Shown: positions 51,745-63,722, counted from the stretch's first letter. The stretch: 64,000 nt of DNA from Pseudorhodoferax sp032153935 (GCF_964253035.1 NZ_CAXUQL020000001.1:4092001-4156000); one strand, 5' to 3'. Notes: generated by a model not told the origin, from the sequence alone. Numbers and translations: made by a program.

Positions 51745-52389
51745 TCAGAACGGAGCGGGACTCTCGAACTGCAGCGCGCGCCCGTCGGCCGGGTGCTGCA
51801 GCTGGAGCCAGCAGGCATGCAGCAGCAGCCTAGGCGCGCACGCCTGCACGGCCGCGTCGGCATACAGCGGATCGCCCAGGATGGCATGGCCTTGCGCGGC
51901 CAGGTGCAGCCGCAGCTGGTGCGAACGGCCCGTGACGGGCTCCAGCGCGAGGCGGCTGCTCTGCGCGTCGCGCGCCAGCAGTTGCCAGCGCGTGCGGCTG
52001 GGCCGGCCGTCCACCGGGTCGACGATGGACAGCGGCCGGCGCGGCCAGTCCAGCCGGATCGGCAGGTCGATCTGGCCCCAGCCGTCGGCATCGGCCGGCA
52101 GATCCCAGCGGCCATCGACCACGGCCTCGTAGCGCTTGCCGATGCGGCGCTGCTCAAAAGCCATCGACAAGGCGCGTTGCGCCGCCGTGCCGCGGCCCAT
52201 GAGCACCAGGCCCGAGGTCGCCATGTCGAGCCGGTGCACGACCAGCGCGTCGGGGTAGCGCGCCTGCGCGCGCACGGCCAGGCAATCCTGTTTGTCGGGG
52301 CCGCGGCCGGGCACGGACAGCAGGCCGGCGGGCTTGTCGAGCACCAGCAGTGCGTCGTCGGCATGGACGACCTGCAGGTCTGCGCTCAA
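51745..52389 (-). CDS. rluA: RluA-type RNA pseudouridine synthase
   Basis: A 214-residue pseudouridine synthase without an S4 domain, the size of RluA, which modifies 23S rRNA U746 and tRNA U32. The catalytic Asp is in HRLDMATSGL (near residue 55). KPAGLLSVPGRG, GKRYEAVVDG, GRSHQLRLHL and GDPLYAD are also present. The start is TTG 52389, overlapping the stop of the kinase gene upstream (TTGA), so translation is probably coupled. The start codon is unusual but no better one exists; being RluA rather than another Rlu is likely, not certain. Confidence 0.85.
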   Translation of the reverse strand: MSADLQVVHADDALLVLDKPAGLLSVPGRGPDKQDCLAVRAQARYPDALVVHRLDMATSGLVLMGRGTAAQRALSMAFEQRRIGKRYEAVVDGRWDLPADADGWGQIDLPIRLDWPRRPLSIVDPVDGRPSRTRWQLLARDAQSSRLALEPVTGRSHQLRLHLAAQGHAILGDPLYADAAVQACAPRLLLHACWLQLQHPADGRALQFESPAPF

Positions 52390-54473
52390 GCGTTCTGCTG
52401 CAGCAGCCGCTGCACCGTAGCGCACAGCTCCTGCACGTCGTTGGGCTTGTGGATCAGCGCGCGCGCGCCCTCGGCCATGGCTTCGCGCTCGATCTCGGCC
52501 GTGACGTAGCCCGAGGCCAGCGCCACGGGCAGGTCGGCGCGGATGCCGCGCGCCTCGCGCACCAGGTCCACGCCGCAGTAGCCGGGCATGTTGTAGTCGG
52601 TCACGACCAGGTCGTAGCCCTGGGGTTCTGCGCGCAGGGCCTCGGTGGCCGCGTGCGGGTCGGTGAAACCGCTGACGCGGAAACCGCGCCGGCGCAGCAG
52701 CCGCTCGACCAGGAACACCAGGGCCTGGTCGTCGTCCACGTACATCACGTGCTGGCCGCTGCCCTGCACGCTGGCCGGTGGGGGCGGTGCGCTGGCGGCG
52801 GCCTCGGCGGCTTCGCTCGTGGACGGGAAGTACAGCATGAAGTGGCTGCCGCGGCCGGGCTCGCTGTGCACGTCCACCGCGCCGCCGTTGCTGCGCATGA
52901 CGCCGTGCACCACCGCCAGCCCCAGGCCCGTGCCCTGGCCGACCTCCTTGGTCGTGAAGAAGGGCTCGAAGATGCGCTCGCGCGTGGCCGGGTCCATGCC
53001 CGGGCCGTTGTCGCGCACGCTGAGCCGCGCATAGTGGCCAGGCGCGAGGCCCAGCCGCGCGCAGCGGGCGGGCGAGGGCGCCTCGCTCTGCAGCTCGATC
53101 CAGACGGTGCCGCGTGCCTCGGGCGTGGCCTGGATGGCCTGGATGGCGTTGGTGCACAGGTTCAGCACGGCCTGCTCGACCTGGGTGGGATCGGCCAGCA
53201 CCGCGGGCACGCCGGGGTGCACGCGCAGCAGCAACTCCACCTGCGGCGGCAGGGTCACGCGCAGCAGGCGCTCGGTCTCGCTGGTGACCTCGGCCAGGTC
53301 GGTGGGCACGCGGCGCGGCGCTTCGTTGCGGCTGAAGGTCAGGATCTGGCGCACCAGATCGCGCGCGCGCCGGCCGGCCTTCTCGATCTCGCGCAGGCTC
53401 TCCTGCGCCGTACTGTTCAGGCCGCTGTCTTCCTTGGCCAGTTCCACGTTGCCCAGGATGGCGTGCAGGATGTTGTTGAAGTCGTGCGCGATGCCGCCGG
53501 CCATGGTGCCCACGGCCTGCATCTTCTGCGACTCGCGCAGCTGCACCTCCAGCGCGCTGCGCTGCGCCTCCTCGCGCTTGCGCGCGGTCAGGTCGCGTGC
53601 GAACACGGTGGTGGTGTCGCCGAAGGCCATGCTGACCTCCACCGGCACGGCCGTGCCCCGCGCGGTCAGGGCCTGCAGCTCGGTGGGCGGCAGCTCGGTG
53701 GAAATCTGGTGCATGGCCAGCACCTCGGCCGCATCGGGGAAGAAGCGCTCCAGCGGGCTGCCCAGCGCGTCGGCCGGGGGGCACTGGAACAGCGCGGCGG
53801 CCGTGGGGTTGAACACCGTGATGCGGCGCTCGCGGTCGACGCAGACGATGGCGTCCAGCGAGGAGTTGATGATGTCCGCCAGCCGCGCCTCGCTCAGGCG
53901 CAACTGCTCGTTGCGCTGCTGCAGCTCGGCGCCGCTTTGCAGCAGCGCGCGGCGCTCGGCCAGCAGCGGGCCCTGGTCGATCACGGCGCAGATGAAGTGC
54001 GCCACGGGTTCGTGCGCATTGTCCAGCCGCGCGATGTGCAGGTCGCCCGTGATGGCGCCGTCGTCGCCGATCTGGAACAGCACCTCCTTGGCCTCGGCAT
54101 GGCCCTCGGTGCGGGCCTGGGCGAAGGCCGACTGCACGGCCGCGGCGCTGGCGGCGCTCACGAAGGGCATCAGGAAGTTGAGCGGCCGGTCGCGCTCGGT
54201 CGGCTGGAACGAGCGCTGCGCCATCGAGTTGCTCTGCACCACGAGGTCGTGCTCGTCGATGACCATGAGCGCCAGCGGCACGCTGGAGAACAGTGTCTCG
54301 AAGCGTTCGGACGCGGCTTCGGCCATGGACTGGCTGTAGCGCAGAACCTTGTTCTGGCTTTCCAGCTCGGCCTGGTAGGTGCGCAGGTCGCGGATCAGCT
54401 GGGGCAGCTGGTAGCTCTCGATGGCCGGCGCGTCGGCCGGCATGTCCAGCGGTGGGCGGGCGGGCGTGTTCAT
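52386..54473 (-). CDS. PAS-domain hybrid sensor histidine kinase with receiver
   Basis: A 695-residue soluble kinase. Two PAS domains (~60-170 and ~195-310; ETLFSSVPLALMVIDEHDLV, DIINSSLDAIVCVDRERRITVFN) are followed by a HisKA domain with GGIAHDFNNIL, an ATPase domain (LNLCTNAIQAIQ, RDNGPGMDP, GQGTGLGLAVVHG) and a C-terminal receiver (MYVDDDQALV; phospho-Asp in LVVTDYNMPG). No membrane helix, so it senses an internal signal. ATG 54473 is 22 bases after gcvP, and its stop overlaps rluA. It is therefore probably transcribed from the glycine-riboswitch promoter at least in part. Confidence 0.9.
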   Translation of the reverse strand: MNTPARPPLDMPADAPAIESYQLPQLIRDLRTYQAELESQNKVLRYSQSMAEAASERFETLFSSVPLALMVIDEHDLVVQSNSMAQRSFQPTERDRPLNFLMPFVSAASAAAVQSAFAQARTEGHAEAKEVLFQIGDDGAITGDLHIARLDNAHEPVAHFICAVIDQGPLLAERRALLQSGAELQQRNEQLRLSEARLADIINSSLDAIVCVDRERRITVFNPTAAALFQCPPADALGSPLERFFPDAAEVLAMHQISTELPPTELQALTARGTAVPVEVSMAFGDTTTVFARDLTARKREEAQRSALEVQLRESQKMQAVGTMAGGIAHDFNNILHAILGNVELAKEDSGLNSTAQESLREIEKAGRRARDLVRQILTFSRNEAPRRVPTDLAEVTSETERLLRVTLPPQVELLLRVHPGVPAVLADPTQVEQAVLNLCTNAIQAIQATPEARGTVWIELQSEAPSPARCARLGLAPGHYARLSVRDNGPGMDPATRERIFEPFFTTKEVGQGTGLGLAVVHGVMRSNGGAVDVHSEPGRGSHFMLYFPSTSEAAEAAASAPPPPASVQGSGQHVMYVDDDQALVFLVERLLRRRGFRVSGFTDPHAATEALRAEPQGYDLVVTDYNMPGYCGVDLVREARGIRADLPVALASGYVTAEIEREAMAEGARALIHKPNDVQELCATVQRLLQQNA

Positions 54474-54495
54474 CGGACGCCGCCTGCCGTCGCCC

Positions 54496-57372
<2,877 letters not shown>

Positions 57373-57397
57373 GGCGCGCAGGATCCGTTGGGTGTCG

Positions 57398-57766
57398 TTA
57401 GCTATTGGCAGCGAAGGCGTTGTAGGCGGTCTCGTCGAGCAGCGCGTCGAGCTGCGAGGCATCCGACAGCTTCACCTTGAAGAACCAGCCGGCCCCCAGC
57501 GGATCGCTGTTGGCCAGCGCCGGGTCGGCGCGCAGCGCCTCGTTGACCTCGGTGATCTCGCCGTCGACCGGCATGTAGACGTCGGCCGCTGCCTTGACGG
57601 ACTCGACGACGCCGGCCACGTCCTTGTGCGCCAGGGTCTTGCCGACTTCGGGCAGGTCGACGAACACCACGTCGCCCAGTGCGTCCTGCGCATGCACGGT
57701 GATGCCGACGGTGGCGGTGTCGCCCTCGACCTTGAGCCATTCGTGGTCTTCGGTGTACTTGATCAT
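57398..57766 (-). CDS. gcvH: Glycine cleavage system H protein
   Basis: A 122-residue lipoyl carrier. The lipoylated Lys lies in VESVKAAADVY (near residue 61); YTEDHEWL at the start and GWFFKVKL near the end are standard. ATG 57766 is 28 bases after gcvT. It shuttles the aminomethyl group between P, T and L proteins. Confidence 0.98.
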   Translation of the reverse strand: MIKYTEDHEWLKVEGDTATVGITVHAQDALGDVVFVDLPEVGKTLAHKDVAGVVESVKAAADVYMPVDGEITEVNEALRADPALANSDPLGAGWFFKVKLSDASQLDALLDETAYNAFAANS

Positions 57767-57794
57767 GGTGTGTCCTCGGGTTGGGGAAATGGGT

Positions 57795-58919
57795 TCAGCC
57801 GCGGTGGTAGCGCGGTGGGGTGAAGGGCATGGTGACGACTTCCATGGGCACGGGCTTGCCGCGCACGATGGCGTTGACCTTGGTGCCGGCGGCGGCAAAG
57901 TCGGCGCGCACGTAGGCCATGGCAATGGGCTTGTCCACGCTGGGGGCGAGCAGGCCGCTCGTGACTTCGCCGATGGCCTGGCCGTCGGGAGACTGCAGCG
58001 CGGTGTGCTCGCGCACGGGCACGCGTTCCAGTGCGACCAGGCCCACGCGCTTGCGTTCGATGGGGCTGCTGCTGTCCAACTGGGCCAGCACCTTGTCGGC
58101 ACCGGGAAAACCGCCCGCGCGCGCGCCGCCCGTGCGGCGCACTTTCTGCATGGCCCAGTTCAGGCCCGCCTCGACCGGCGTGGTCGTGGTGTCGATGTCG
58201 TTGCCGTACAGGCACAGGCCGGCCTCCAGCCGCAGCGAGTTGCGCGCGCCCAGGCCGATGGGCAGCACCTCGGGCTGGGCCAGGAGCGCGCGGGCCAGCG
58301 ACTCGGCCCAGGGGCCGGGCACGGAGATCTCGAAGCCGTCCTCGCCCGTGTAGCCGCTGCGCGTGATGTACAGCGCCGCGCCGTTCCAGTCGAAGGCGCC
58401 GCCGGTCATGAACACGAGCTTGTCGACGCCGGGCACCACGCGGGCCAGCGCGGAGGCGGCCTTGGGGCCTTGTAGCGCGAGCAGGCCGTGTTCCGGCATC
58501 GGCACGACGGCGCAGCGCTGGCCGATGCGGGCCTGGATGTGTGCGGTGTCGGCCAGCTTGCAGGCCCCGTTGACGATCACGAACAGATGCTCGCCGCGGT
58601 TCACGAACATCAGGTCGTCGAGGATGCCGCCGTCGTCCGCCAGCAGCAGGCCGTAGCGCTGCTTGTCGATTGCGAGGCCCAGCACGTCGACCGGGATCAG
58701 GGTCTCGAATGCAGCGGCCGCATCGGGCCCTTCCAGGCGCAGCTGGCCCATGTGCGAGACGTCGAACAGGCCGGCCGCCGCGCGCACCTGCAGGTGCTCG
58801 GCCATCAGGCCCTTGGGGTACTGCACCGGCATGCTGTAGCCGGCGAAGGGGACCATGCGCGCGCCCAGTTCGAGGTGCAGGGCGTGCAGGGGGGTGTGCA
58901 GCAGAGATTCGGCGGACAT
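57795..58919 (-). CDS. gcvT: Glycine cleavage system T protein (aminomethyltransferase)
   Basis: A 374-residue enzyme that releases ammonia and gives methylene-tetrahydrofolate. Typical parts are MVPFAGYSMPVQYP, FDVSHMGQ, RSGYTGEDGFEI near 195 (catalytic Asp region) and LGARNSLRLEAGLCLYGND. ATG 58919 follows AGGAAG. It is the first gene after the tandem glycine riboswitch. Confidence 0.98.
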   Translation of the reverse strand: MSAESLLHTPLHALHLELGARMVPFAGYSMPVQYPKGLMAEHLQVRAAAGLFDVSHMGQLRLEGPDAAAAFETLIPVDVLGLAIDKQRYGLLLADDGGILDDLMFVNRGEHLFVIVNGACKLADTAHIQARIGQRCAVVPMPEHGLLALQGPKAASALARVVPGVDKLVFMTGGAFDWNGAALYITRSGYTGEDGFEISVPGPWAESLARALLAQPEVLPIGLGARNSLRLEAGLCLYGNDIDTTTTPVEAGLNWAMQKVRRTGGARAGGFPGADKVLAQLDSSSPIERKRVGLVALERVPVREHTALQSPDGQAIGEVTSGLLAPSVDKPIAMAYVRADFAAAGTKVNAIVRGKPVPMEVVTMPFTPPRYHRG

Positions 58920-58987
58920 GGCGGGCTTCCTGGAGGCAGAAACACAACATGGCGCTCCCCGAAGGAAATGCGCCATGGGCTGCCTCG

Positions 58988-59172
58988 CTGTCCGCTTTAC
59001 CTGAGAGATTCGCCGCTTGCGCGGGTTGCCCCTTCGGTGGACCCGCTCGGGGCGGGCCTCTCTCCAGTGAGGAAGGTCTTCACAAGACCTGGGTCAGTCC
59101 TTTTGCCTGAGCGTTCGGACGGGTGTCCTGCGCCGTCGGCGGCCCGTTGTGAGGCGGGCTCTCTCCTGACGG
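58988..59172 (-). ncRNA. Tandem glycine riboswitch (two aptamers) ahead of gcvT
   Basis: Read on the minus strand, the 5' aptamer (about 59168 to 59095) starts with GGAGAGAGCC, has a GCCGACGGCGCAGG block and ends in GCTCAGGCAAAAGGAC. After a short linker the second aptamer (about 59068 to 58990) starts TGGAGAGAGG, has CACCGAAGGGGCAA and ends ATCTCTCAGGTAAAGCGGAC. These are the conserved gcvT-motif elements. In tandem form it senses glycine and usually switches gcvTHP on. It lies about 70 bases before the gcvT start. Confidence 0.95.
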
Positions 59173-59177
59173 CGCGG

Positions 59178-59206
59178 ATTCTAACCAGCGGACAGCCCTA
59201 TTTCGC
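59178..59206 (-). promoter_or_regulatory. gcvT: Candidate gcv promoter overlapping the dctM stop
   Basis: TAGAAT at 59183-59178 (minus strand) resembles a -10 box and would start transcription near 59171, right at the riboswitch. The -35 position (about 59206-59201, GCGAAA) is poor and lies in the last codons of dctM. Confidence 0.4.
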
Positions 59207-60475
59207 GAACGCCAGGTCGCGCAGCGCCAGCGACAGCTCCGGCACATAGGTGATGACAAGCAGGCAGGCCAGGATCACGAGCACGAACGGGATCAGGTGC
59301 CCGATGATGCGGTCCAGCGGAATGCGCGCCACCGTGCAGGCCGCGAACAGGTTCACGCCGAAGGGCGGCGTGATCATGCCCAGCGCGAGGTTGACCACCA
59401 TGATCAGGCCGAAGTGCACCGGGTCGATGCCGAAGTGCATGGCCACGGGCGCGAGGATGGGCGCCAGCACGATGATGGCGGCGCTGGTCTCGATGAACAT
59501 GCCGATCACGAACAGCGCCGCGTTCACACCCAGCAGGAACAGCGCGGGCGACTGCAGCACGGCCTCCAGCCAGCGGCCGATGGCGTCGGGCACGCCGGCG
59601 CGCGTGATCAGGAAGGCGAACAGCCCCGCGTTGGCGATGATGAACATGATCACGGCCGAGGAGAGTACCGACTTGCGCAGGATGGGGAACAGGTCGCGCA
59701 GGCCGATCTCGCGGTAGATCAGCATGCCCACGACCAGCGCGTACAGCACCGCGACGGCCGAGGCCTCGGTGGGTGTGAACACACCGCCGTAGATGCCGCC
59801 CAGGATGATGACGGGCATCAGCAGCGCCCAGCCGGCCTGCCAGGTCGCCGGCAAGACGCCGAGGCGGCCGTCGCCGTCGTTCTTGCCCCAGCCCTTCCAC
59901 TTGCAGTAGAGGTACACGAACAGCATCAGCGCGCCGCTGATCAGGATGCCCGGGCCGAAACCGGCGATGAACAGCTCGCCGATGGACACCTCGGCGCTCA
60001 CGCCGTACAGGATCAGCGGGATGGACGGCGGGATGATCACGCCCAGCTCGGCGCTGGTGGCCTGCAGCGCGGCCGCGTAGCTCGTGGGATAGCCGTGCTT
60101 GATGAGCGCCGGAATCAGGATGGCGCCGATGGCGAAGGTGGTGGCCACGGACGAGCCCGACACGGCCGCGAAGATCATGCAGGTCAGCACGCAGGTCATG
60201 GGCAGGCCGCCCTGCACGCCGCCGACCAGGCTCTTGGCGAACTCGACCAGCCGGCGCGAGATGCCGCCGGTCTCCATGAGGTTGCCGGCCAGGATGAAGA
60301 ACGGGATCGCGGCCAGCGGAAACTTGTTGATGGCGCCGAACATCTCCTTCACGGAGATCAGCATGTTGACGTTGGCCACCTGGATGCCCAGCACCGAAGC
60401 CAGGCCGATGGAGACGGCCACCGAGATGGTGAGCGCGAAGCACAGCACCATGGTGGAGATCATGACGGGGGTCAT
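59198..60475 (-). CDS. dctM: TRAP transporter large permease subunit (DctM family)
   Basis: A 425-residue membrane protein with about twelve helices; DctM-type motifs include FPLAAIPFFILAGNLM, SGSSVATTFAIGAILIPALIKHGY and LNLALGMITPPFGVNLF-like text near the end. It forms the transport channel with DctQ and uses the sodium gradient to take up a carboxylate delivered by DctP. It follows dctQ by 24 bases. Its stop codon is followed within 30 bases by the glycine riboswitch. Confidence 0.95.
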   Translation of the reverse strand: MTPVMISTMVLCFALTISVAVSIGLASVLGIQVANVNMLISVKEMFGAINKFPLAAIPFFILAGNLMETGGISRRLVEFAKSLVGGVQGGLPMTCVLTCMIFAAVSGSSVATTFAIGAILIPALIKHGYPTSYAAALQATSAELGVIIPPSIPLILYGVSAEVSIGELFIAGFGPGILISGALMLFVYLYCKWKGWGKNDGDGRLGVLPATWQAGWALLMPVIILGGIYGGVFTPTEASAVAVLYALVVGMLIYREIGLRDLFPILRKSVLSSAVIMFIIANAGLFAFLITRAGVPDAIGRWLEAVLQSPALFLLGVNAALFVIGMFIETSAAIIVLAPILAPVAMHFGIDPVHFGLIMVVNLALGMITPPFGVNLFAACTVARIPLDRIIGHLIPFVLVILACLLVITYVPELSLALRDLAFAK

Positions 60476-60499
60476 GGCGGTCCTTTCCTGTTGTTCTTG

Positions 60500-60994
60500 T
60501 TATTGGGCGGTGTCGAGCTCGTTGCGCTGCGGGTCGAGCCAGTTGCCGACGATGCCGAAGACGCAGAACAGGCCGCCGACCGGCATCGCCAGGTAGGCCC
60601 AGAACATGGACAGGCTCTCCAGCCCGGCCATGGTCTGCACGCTGCCGCGCTGCGCGTAGTCCCAGCCCCACCAGACGATCACGCCGATCAGCGACAGCGC
60701 GGCGATGGCGACCACGGCATCGAGCACGCGCCGCACGCCGGGTGGGCTCCAGCGGTACAGCACGTCCACGCTGACCATCGCGCCCTGGCGGAAGGCCAGC
60801 GGAATGCCCAGGAACACCATCCAGATCAGCGAGAAGCGGATCAGCACCTCGGTCCACTCGGCCGGTTGCTCCAGCACGAAGCGGGTGAGGATCTGGAACA
60901 CGCCCAGCGCGGCGGCCACGACCAGCATGGCGCAGGCACCCACGAGGGCGATGAAGGTGGTGGCGCGTTCGACGCGCAGGAACAGTTGTCGCAT
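60500..60994 (-). CDS. dctQ: TRAP transporter small permease subunit (DctQ family)
   Basis: A 164-residue protein with four helices. Family features are RFVLEQPAEWTEVLIRFSLIWMVFLG and the Q-G-A-M-V-S-V-D-V block. It binds DctM. It lies downstream of a terminator-like hairpin that follows dctP, so it should be made in lower amounts than DctP. Confidence 0.93.
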   Translation of the reverse strand: MRQLFLRVERATTFIALVGACAMLVVAAALGVFQILTRFVLEQPAEWTEVLIRFSLIWMVFLGIPLAFRQGAMVSVDVLYRWSPPGVRRVLDAVVAIAALSLIGVIVWWGWDYAQRGSVQTMAGLESLSMFWAYLAMPVGGLFCVFGIVGNWLDPQRNELDTAQ

Positions 60995-61006
60995 GGCAGG
61001 GCCCGG

Positions 61007-61034
61007 AAAAACAAAAAGCCCGCGGAACGCGGGC
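61007..61034 (-). terminator. Intra-operon terminator between dctP and dctQ
   Basis: On the minus strand GCCCGCG-TTC-CGCGGGC (61034-61018) is a perfect 7-bp stem, followed by TTTTTGTTTTT (61017-61007). This is a good intrinsic terminator and should cut most transcripts after dctP, allowing excess binding protein. Confidence 0.85.
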
Positions 61035-61053
61035 GTCGAGGCGGCGCGCGCGT

Positions 61054-62025
61054 TTATTGCACGGCGCGGATCTTGTCCAGGTTGGCCTTGCCGAAGTCCT
61101 TCTCGAACTGCGCATTGACCGTGGTCAGCGCATTGACGAACTTGGCCTTGTCCAGGTTGTCGATCACGGTCACGCCCTTGGCACGCAGATCGGCCACGCC
61201 CTTGGCGTCGTCCTCGTCCACGCGGGCGCGGTTGGCCTTGGTGCCTTCCTTGGCCGCATCGACGAAGGCCTGTTTGTCGGCCGCGCTGAGCTTGTCGAAC
61301 GAGGCCTTGTTCATGACGAAGATGGCCGGCGAGTAGACGTGGCCGGTCAGCGACAGGTGCTTTTGCACCTGGTCGAACTTGGCCGAGATGATCACCGACA
61401 GCGGGTTCTCCTGGCCGTCCACCGTGCCCTGCTGCAGGGCCGTGAACACCTCCGGGAAGGCCATGGGCGTGGTGATGATGCCGAAGCCCTTGTAGGCCGC
61501 GATGTGCACCGGGTTCTCCATGGTGCGCATCTTCAGGCCCTTCAGATCCTCGGGGGCCTTGATGTCGCGCTTCGAATTGGTCATGTGCCGAAAGCCGTTC
61601 TCGGCCCAGGCCAGCGCCTTGAAGCCCTTGGCGTCGAACTTGGCCAGCAGGTCCTGGCCGATCGGGCCGTCGAGCACCGCGCGGGCATGGGCCTTGTCGC
61701 GGAACAGGAAGGGCACGTCCAGGATCTTGGTCTCCGGAACGAAGTTGGGGATCGGGCCGCTGGAGGAGAAGGCCAGCTCCTGCGTGCCGAGCTGCACCGC
61801 CTCGATGGACTCGCGCTCGCCGCCCAAGGCGCCGTTGTAGAAGGTCTGGACCTTGTAGCGGCCGCCGGTGCGCTTCTCGACTTCCTTGGCGAAGGTGTCG
61901 ATGGCGATGCCCTGGTGCGAGTTCTGGGCCGTGGAGATGCTGATCTTCATGGTGGTCTGCGCGAAGGCGGCGCAGGCCAGGCCCATGCCCAGCACGAGGC
62001 TGGCGGCGATGCGGGTGAGTTGCAT
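61054..62025 (-). CDS. dctP: TRAP transporter substrate-binding protein (DctP family)
   Basis: A 323-residue periplasmic receptor. The signal peptide ends at CAAFAQT. The mature part has ISISTAQNSHQGIAIDTFAKEVEKRTGGRYKVQTF, MRTMENPVHIAAYKGFG near 150 (substrate Arg region), and FPEVFTALQQGTVDGQENPLS, all typical of DctP. ATG 62025 gives a short, normal leader; upstream in-frame codons run into the terminator hairpin of the previous gene. Ligand probably a C4-dicarboxylate or similar acid. Confidence 0.95.
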   Translation of the reverse strand: MQLTRIAASLVLGMGLACAAFAQTTMKISISTAQNSHQGIAIDTFAKEVEKRTGGRYKVQTFYNGALGGERESIEAVQLGTQELAFSSSGPIPNFVPETKILDVPFLFRDKAHARAVLDGPIGQDLLAKFDAKGFKALAWAENGFRHMTNSKRDIKAPEDLKGLKMRTMENPVHIAAYKGFGIITTPMAFPEVFTALQQGTVDGQENPLSVIISAKFDQVQKHLSLTGHVYSPAIFVMNKASFDKLSAADKQAFVDAAKEGTKANRARVDEDDAKGVADLRAKGVTVIDNLDKAKFVNALTTVNAQFEKDFGKANLDKIRAVQ

Positions 62026-62045
62026 GGTGTCGTATTTCCCTGAGG

Positions 62046-62076
62046 TGCAAAAAAATGCGGCGCCCTGGGGCGCCGC
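62046..62076 (-). terminator. Intrinsic terminator of the alanine/glycine symporter gene
   Basis: GCGGCGCC (62057-62064) pairs perfectly with GGCGCCGC (62069-62076) over a CTGG loop; on the minus strand the stem is followed by ATTTTTTTG. It separates the symporter transcript from dctP. Confidence 0.85.
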
Positions 62077-62134
62077 TTTCACGAACGGTGGCGACTATGC
62101 CTCAAACCAGCACCAGTGCGCCTCAGGATTTGTA

Positions 62135-63604
62135 CTACGACTTGGGCTTTGCGGCCGCAGCGATCTGCCGCTGGCGGATCTCGCGCCACAGGTCGGCGTT
62201 CTTGATGCCCAGTGCGTCGGGATCGAAGATCGGGTCCTTGCCCTCCTTCTTCTGCTTCTCGTAGTCGCGCAGGCAGGCCAGCGCGGGCTTTTGCAGGATC
62301 AGGATGGCGATGATGTTGAGCCAGGCCATGACGCCCACGCCCAGGTCGCCCATGTCCCAGGCCACGCCGGCGCTGCGGATGGTGCCGTAGACCACCGCGA
62401 CGATCAGCGCGATCTTGAGCACGAAGCTCATCCAGGGCTTGTGCGCCTTGCGGTTGATGTAGCTGAGGTTGGTCTCGGCCATGTAGTAGTAGGCGATGAT
62501 GGTCGTGAAGGCGAAGAAGGTCAGCGCCAGCGCGACGAAGCTGGCGCCGAAGCCTGGCATCACCGACTCGACCGCGGCCTGGGTGTAGCCCGCGCCTGCG
62601 GCCATGCCGGGCAGCTTGTTGACGAGCATCGCGCCATCGGGACCCTGCACGTTGTACATGCCCGTGGACAGCACCATGAAGGCCGTGGCCGAGCAGACGA
62701 ACAAGGTGTCGATGTAGACCGAGAAGGCCTGCACATAGCCCTGCTTGGCTGGGTGCGAGACCTCTGCCGCCGCAGCCGGGTGCGGGCCCGTGCCCTGGCC
62801 GGCCTCGTTGGAGTACACGCCGCGCTTGACGCCCCATTCCACGGCCAGGCCCAGCACCGCGCCGAAGCCGGCCTCCAGCCCGAAGGCGCTCTTGAAGATC
62901 AGCGCGATCATGGACGGGACCTGGCCCACGTTGATGGCCACGATGACCAGCGCGATCAGGATGTAGCCCAGCGCCATGAAGGGCACGACGACCTCGGCGA
63001 AGGCGGCGATGCGCTTGACCCCGCCGAAGATGATGAAGCCCAGCGCGATGGCCAGCAGGCCCGCGGTGACGGCCGGTGCGACGCCCCAGGCATTCTCGAT
63101 GCCCGAGGCGATGCTGTTGGCCTGCACGCCCGGCAGCAGCAGCCCGGTGGCGATGACGGTGGCCACGGCGAAGATCCAGGCATACCACTTCTGGCCCATG
63201 GCCTTCTCGATGTAGTAGGCCGGACCGCCGCGGTATTGGCCGCTGTCGTCCTTCTCCTTGTAGATCTGGCCCAGCGTGGACTCGACGTAGGCGGTGGAGG
63301 CGCCCAGGAAGGCCACCATCCACATCCAGAACACGGCGCCGGGGCCGCCGAAGGTGATGGCGGTGGCGACGCCGGCGATGTTGCCGGTGCCCACGCGCCC
63401 GGACAGCGACATGGCCAGGGCCTGGAACGAGGAAACACCGGCCGGCGATTTCTCGCCCTTGAACATGAGCCGGATCATCTCCTTGAAGCCGCGCACCTGC
63501 ATGAAGCGCGTGCGGATCGAGAAGTACAGGCCGACGCCCAGGCACAGGTAGATGAGGACCGGGCTCCAGACGTAACTGTTGAGCTTGCTGACGATTTCTG
63601 CCAT
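62135..63604 (-). CDS. Alanine/glycine:cation symporter (AgcS family)
   Basis: A 489-residue sodium-coupled amino-acid carrier with about eleven helices. The hallmarks are SLSGRVGTGNIAGVATAI (near residue 65), FWMWMVAFLGASTAYVESTLGQ, GPAYYIEKAMG and SNEAGQGTGPHPAAAA. Members import alanine or glycine. It is near the glycine-cleavage operon, which would use imported glycine, but it is transcribed separately and ends in its own terminator. Confidence 0.95.
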   Translation of the reverse strand: MAEIVSKLNSYVWSPVLIYLCLGVGLYFSIRTRFMQVRGFKEMIRLMFKGEKSPAGVSSFQALAMSLSGRVGTGNIAGVATAITFGGPGAVFWMWMVAFLGASTAYVESTLGQIYKEKDDSGQYRGGPAYYIEKAMGQKWYAWIFAVATVIATGLLLPGVQANSIASGIENAWGVAPAVTAGLLAIALGFIIFGGVKRIAAFAEVVVPFMALGYILIALVIVAINVGQVPSMIALIFKSAFGLEAGFGAVLGLAVEWGVKRGVYSNEAGQGTGPHPAAAAEVSHPAKQGYVQAFSVYIDTLFVCSATAFMVLSTGMYNVQGPDGAMLVNKLPGMAAGAGYTQAAVESVMPGFGASFVALALTFFAFTTIIAYYYMAETNLSYINRKAHKPWMSFVLKIALIVAVVYGTIRSAGVAWDMGDLGVGVMAWLNIIAILILQKPALACLRDYEKQKKEGKDPIFDPDALGIKNADLWREIRQRQIAAAAKPKS

Positions 63605-63620
63605 GGCGTGTGGTTTTGGG

Positions 63621-63644
63621 TTGCTAGGAACAGAACCTTAGCAA
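63621..63644. repeat. Short imperfect inverted repeat in the symporter leader
   Basis: TTGCTAGG (63621-63628) and CCTTAGCAA (63636-63644) can pair with one bulge. It lies between the ETF-ubiquinone oxidoreductase stop and the symporter start. It may be a weak terminator of the former or an operator of the latter; there is no U-tract. Confidence 0.35.
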
Positions 63645-63722
63645 GCCAAGTGCCAGGGCGGTATACGCGTTTGCACCGGTTTGGGGTGCGGTGCGTGGGT
63701 GTGCACCGCCGACCTTTCGGGC

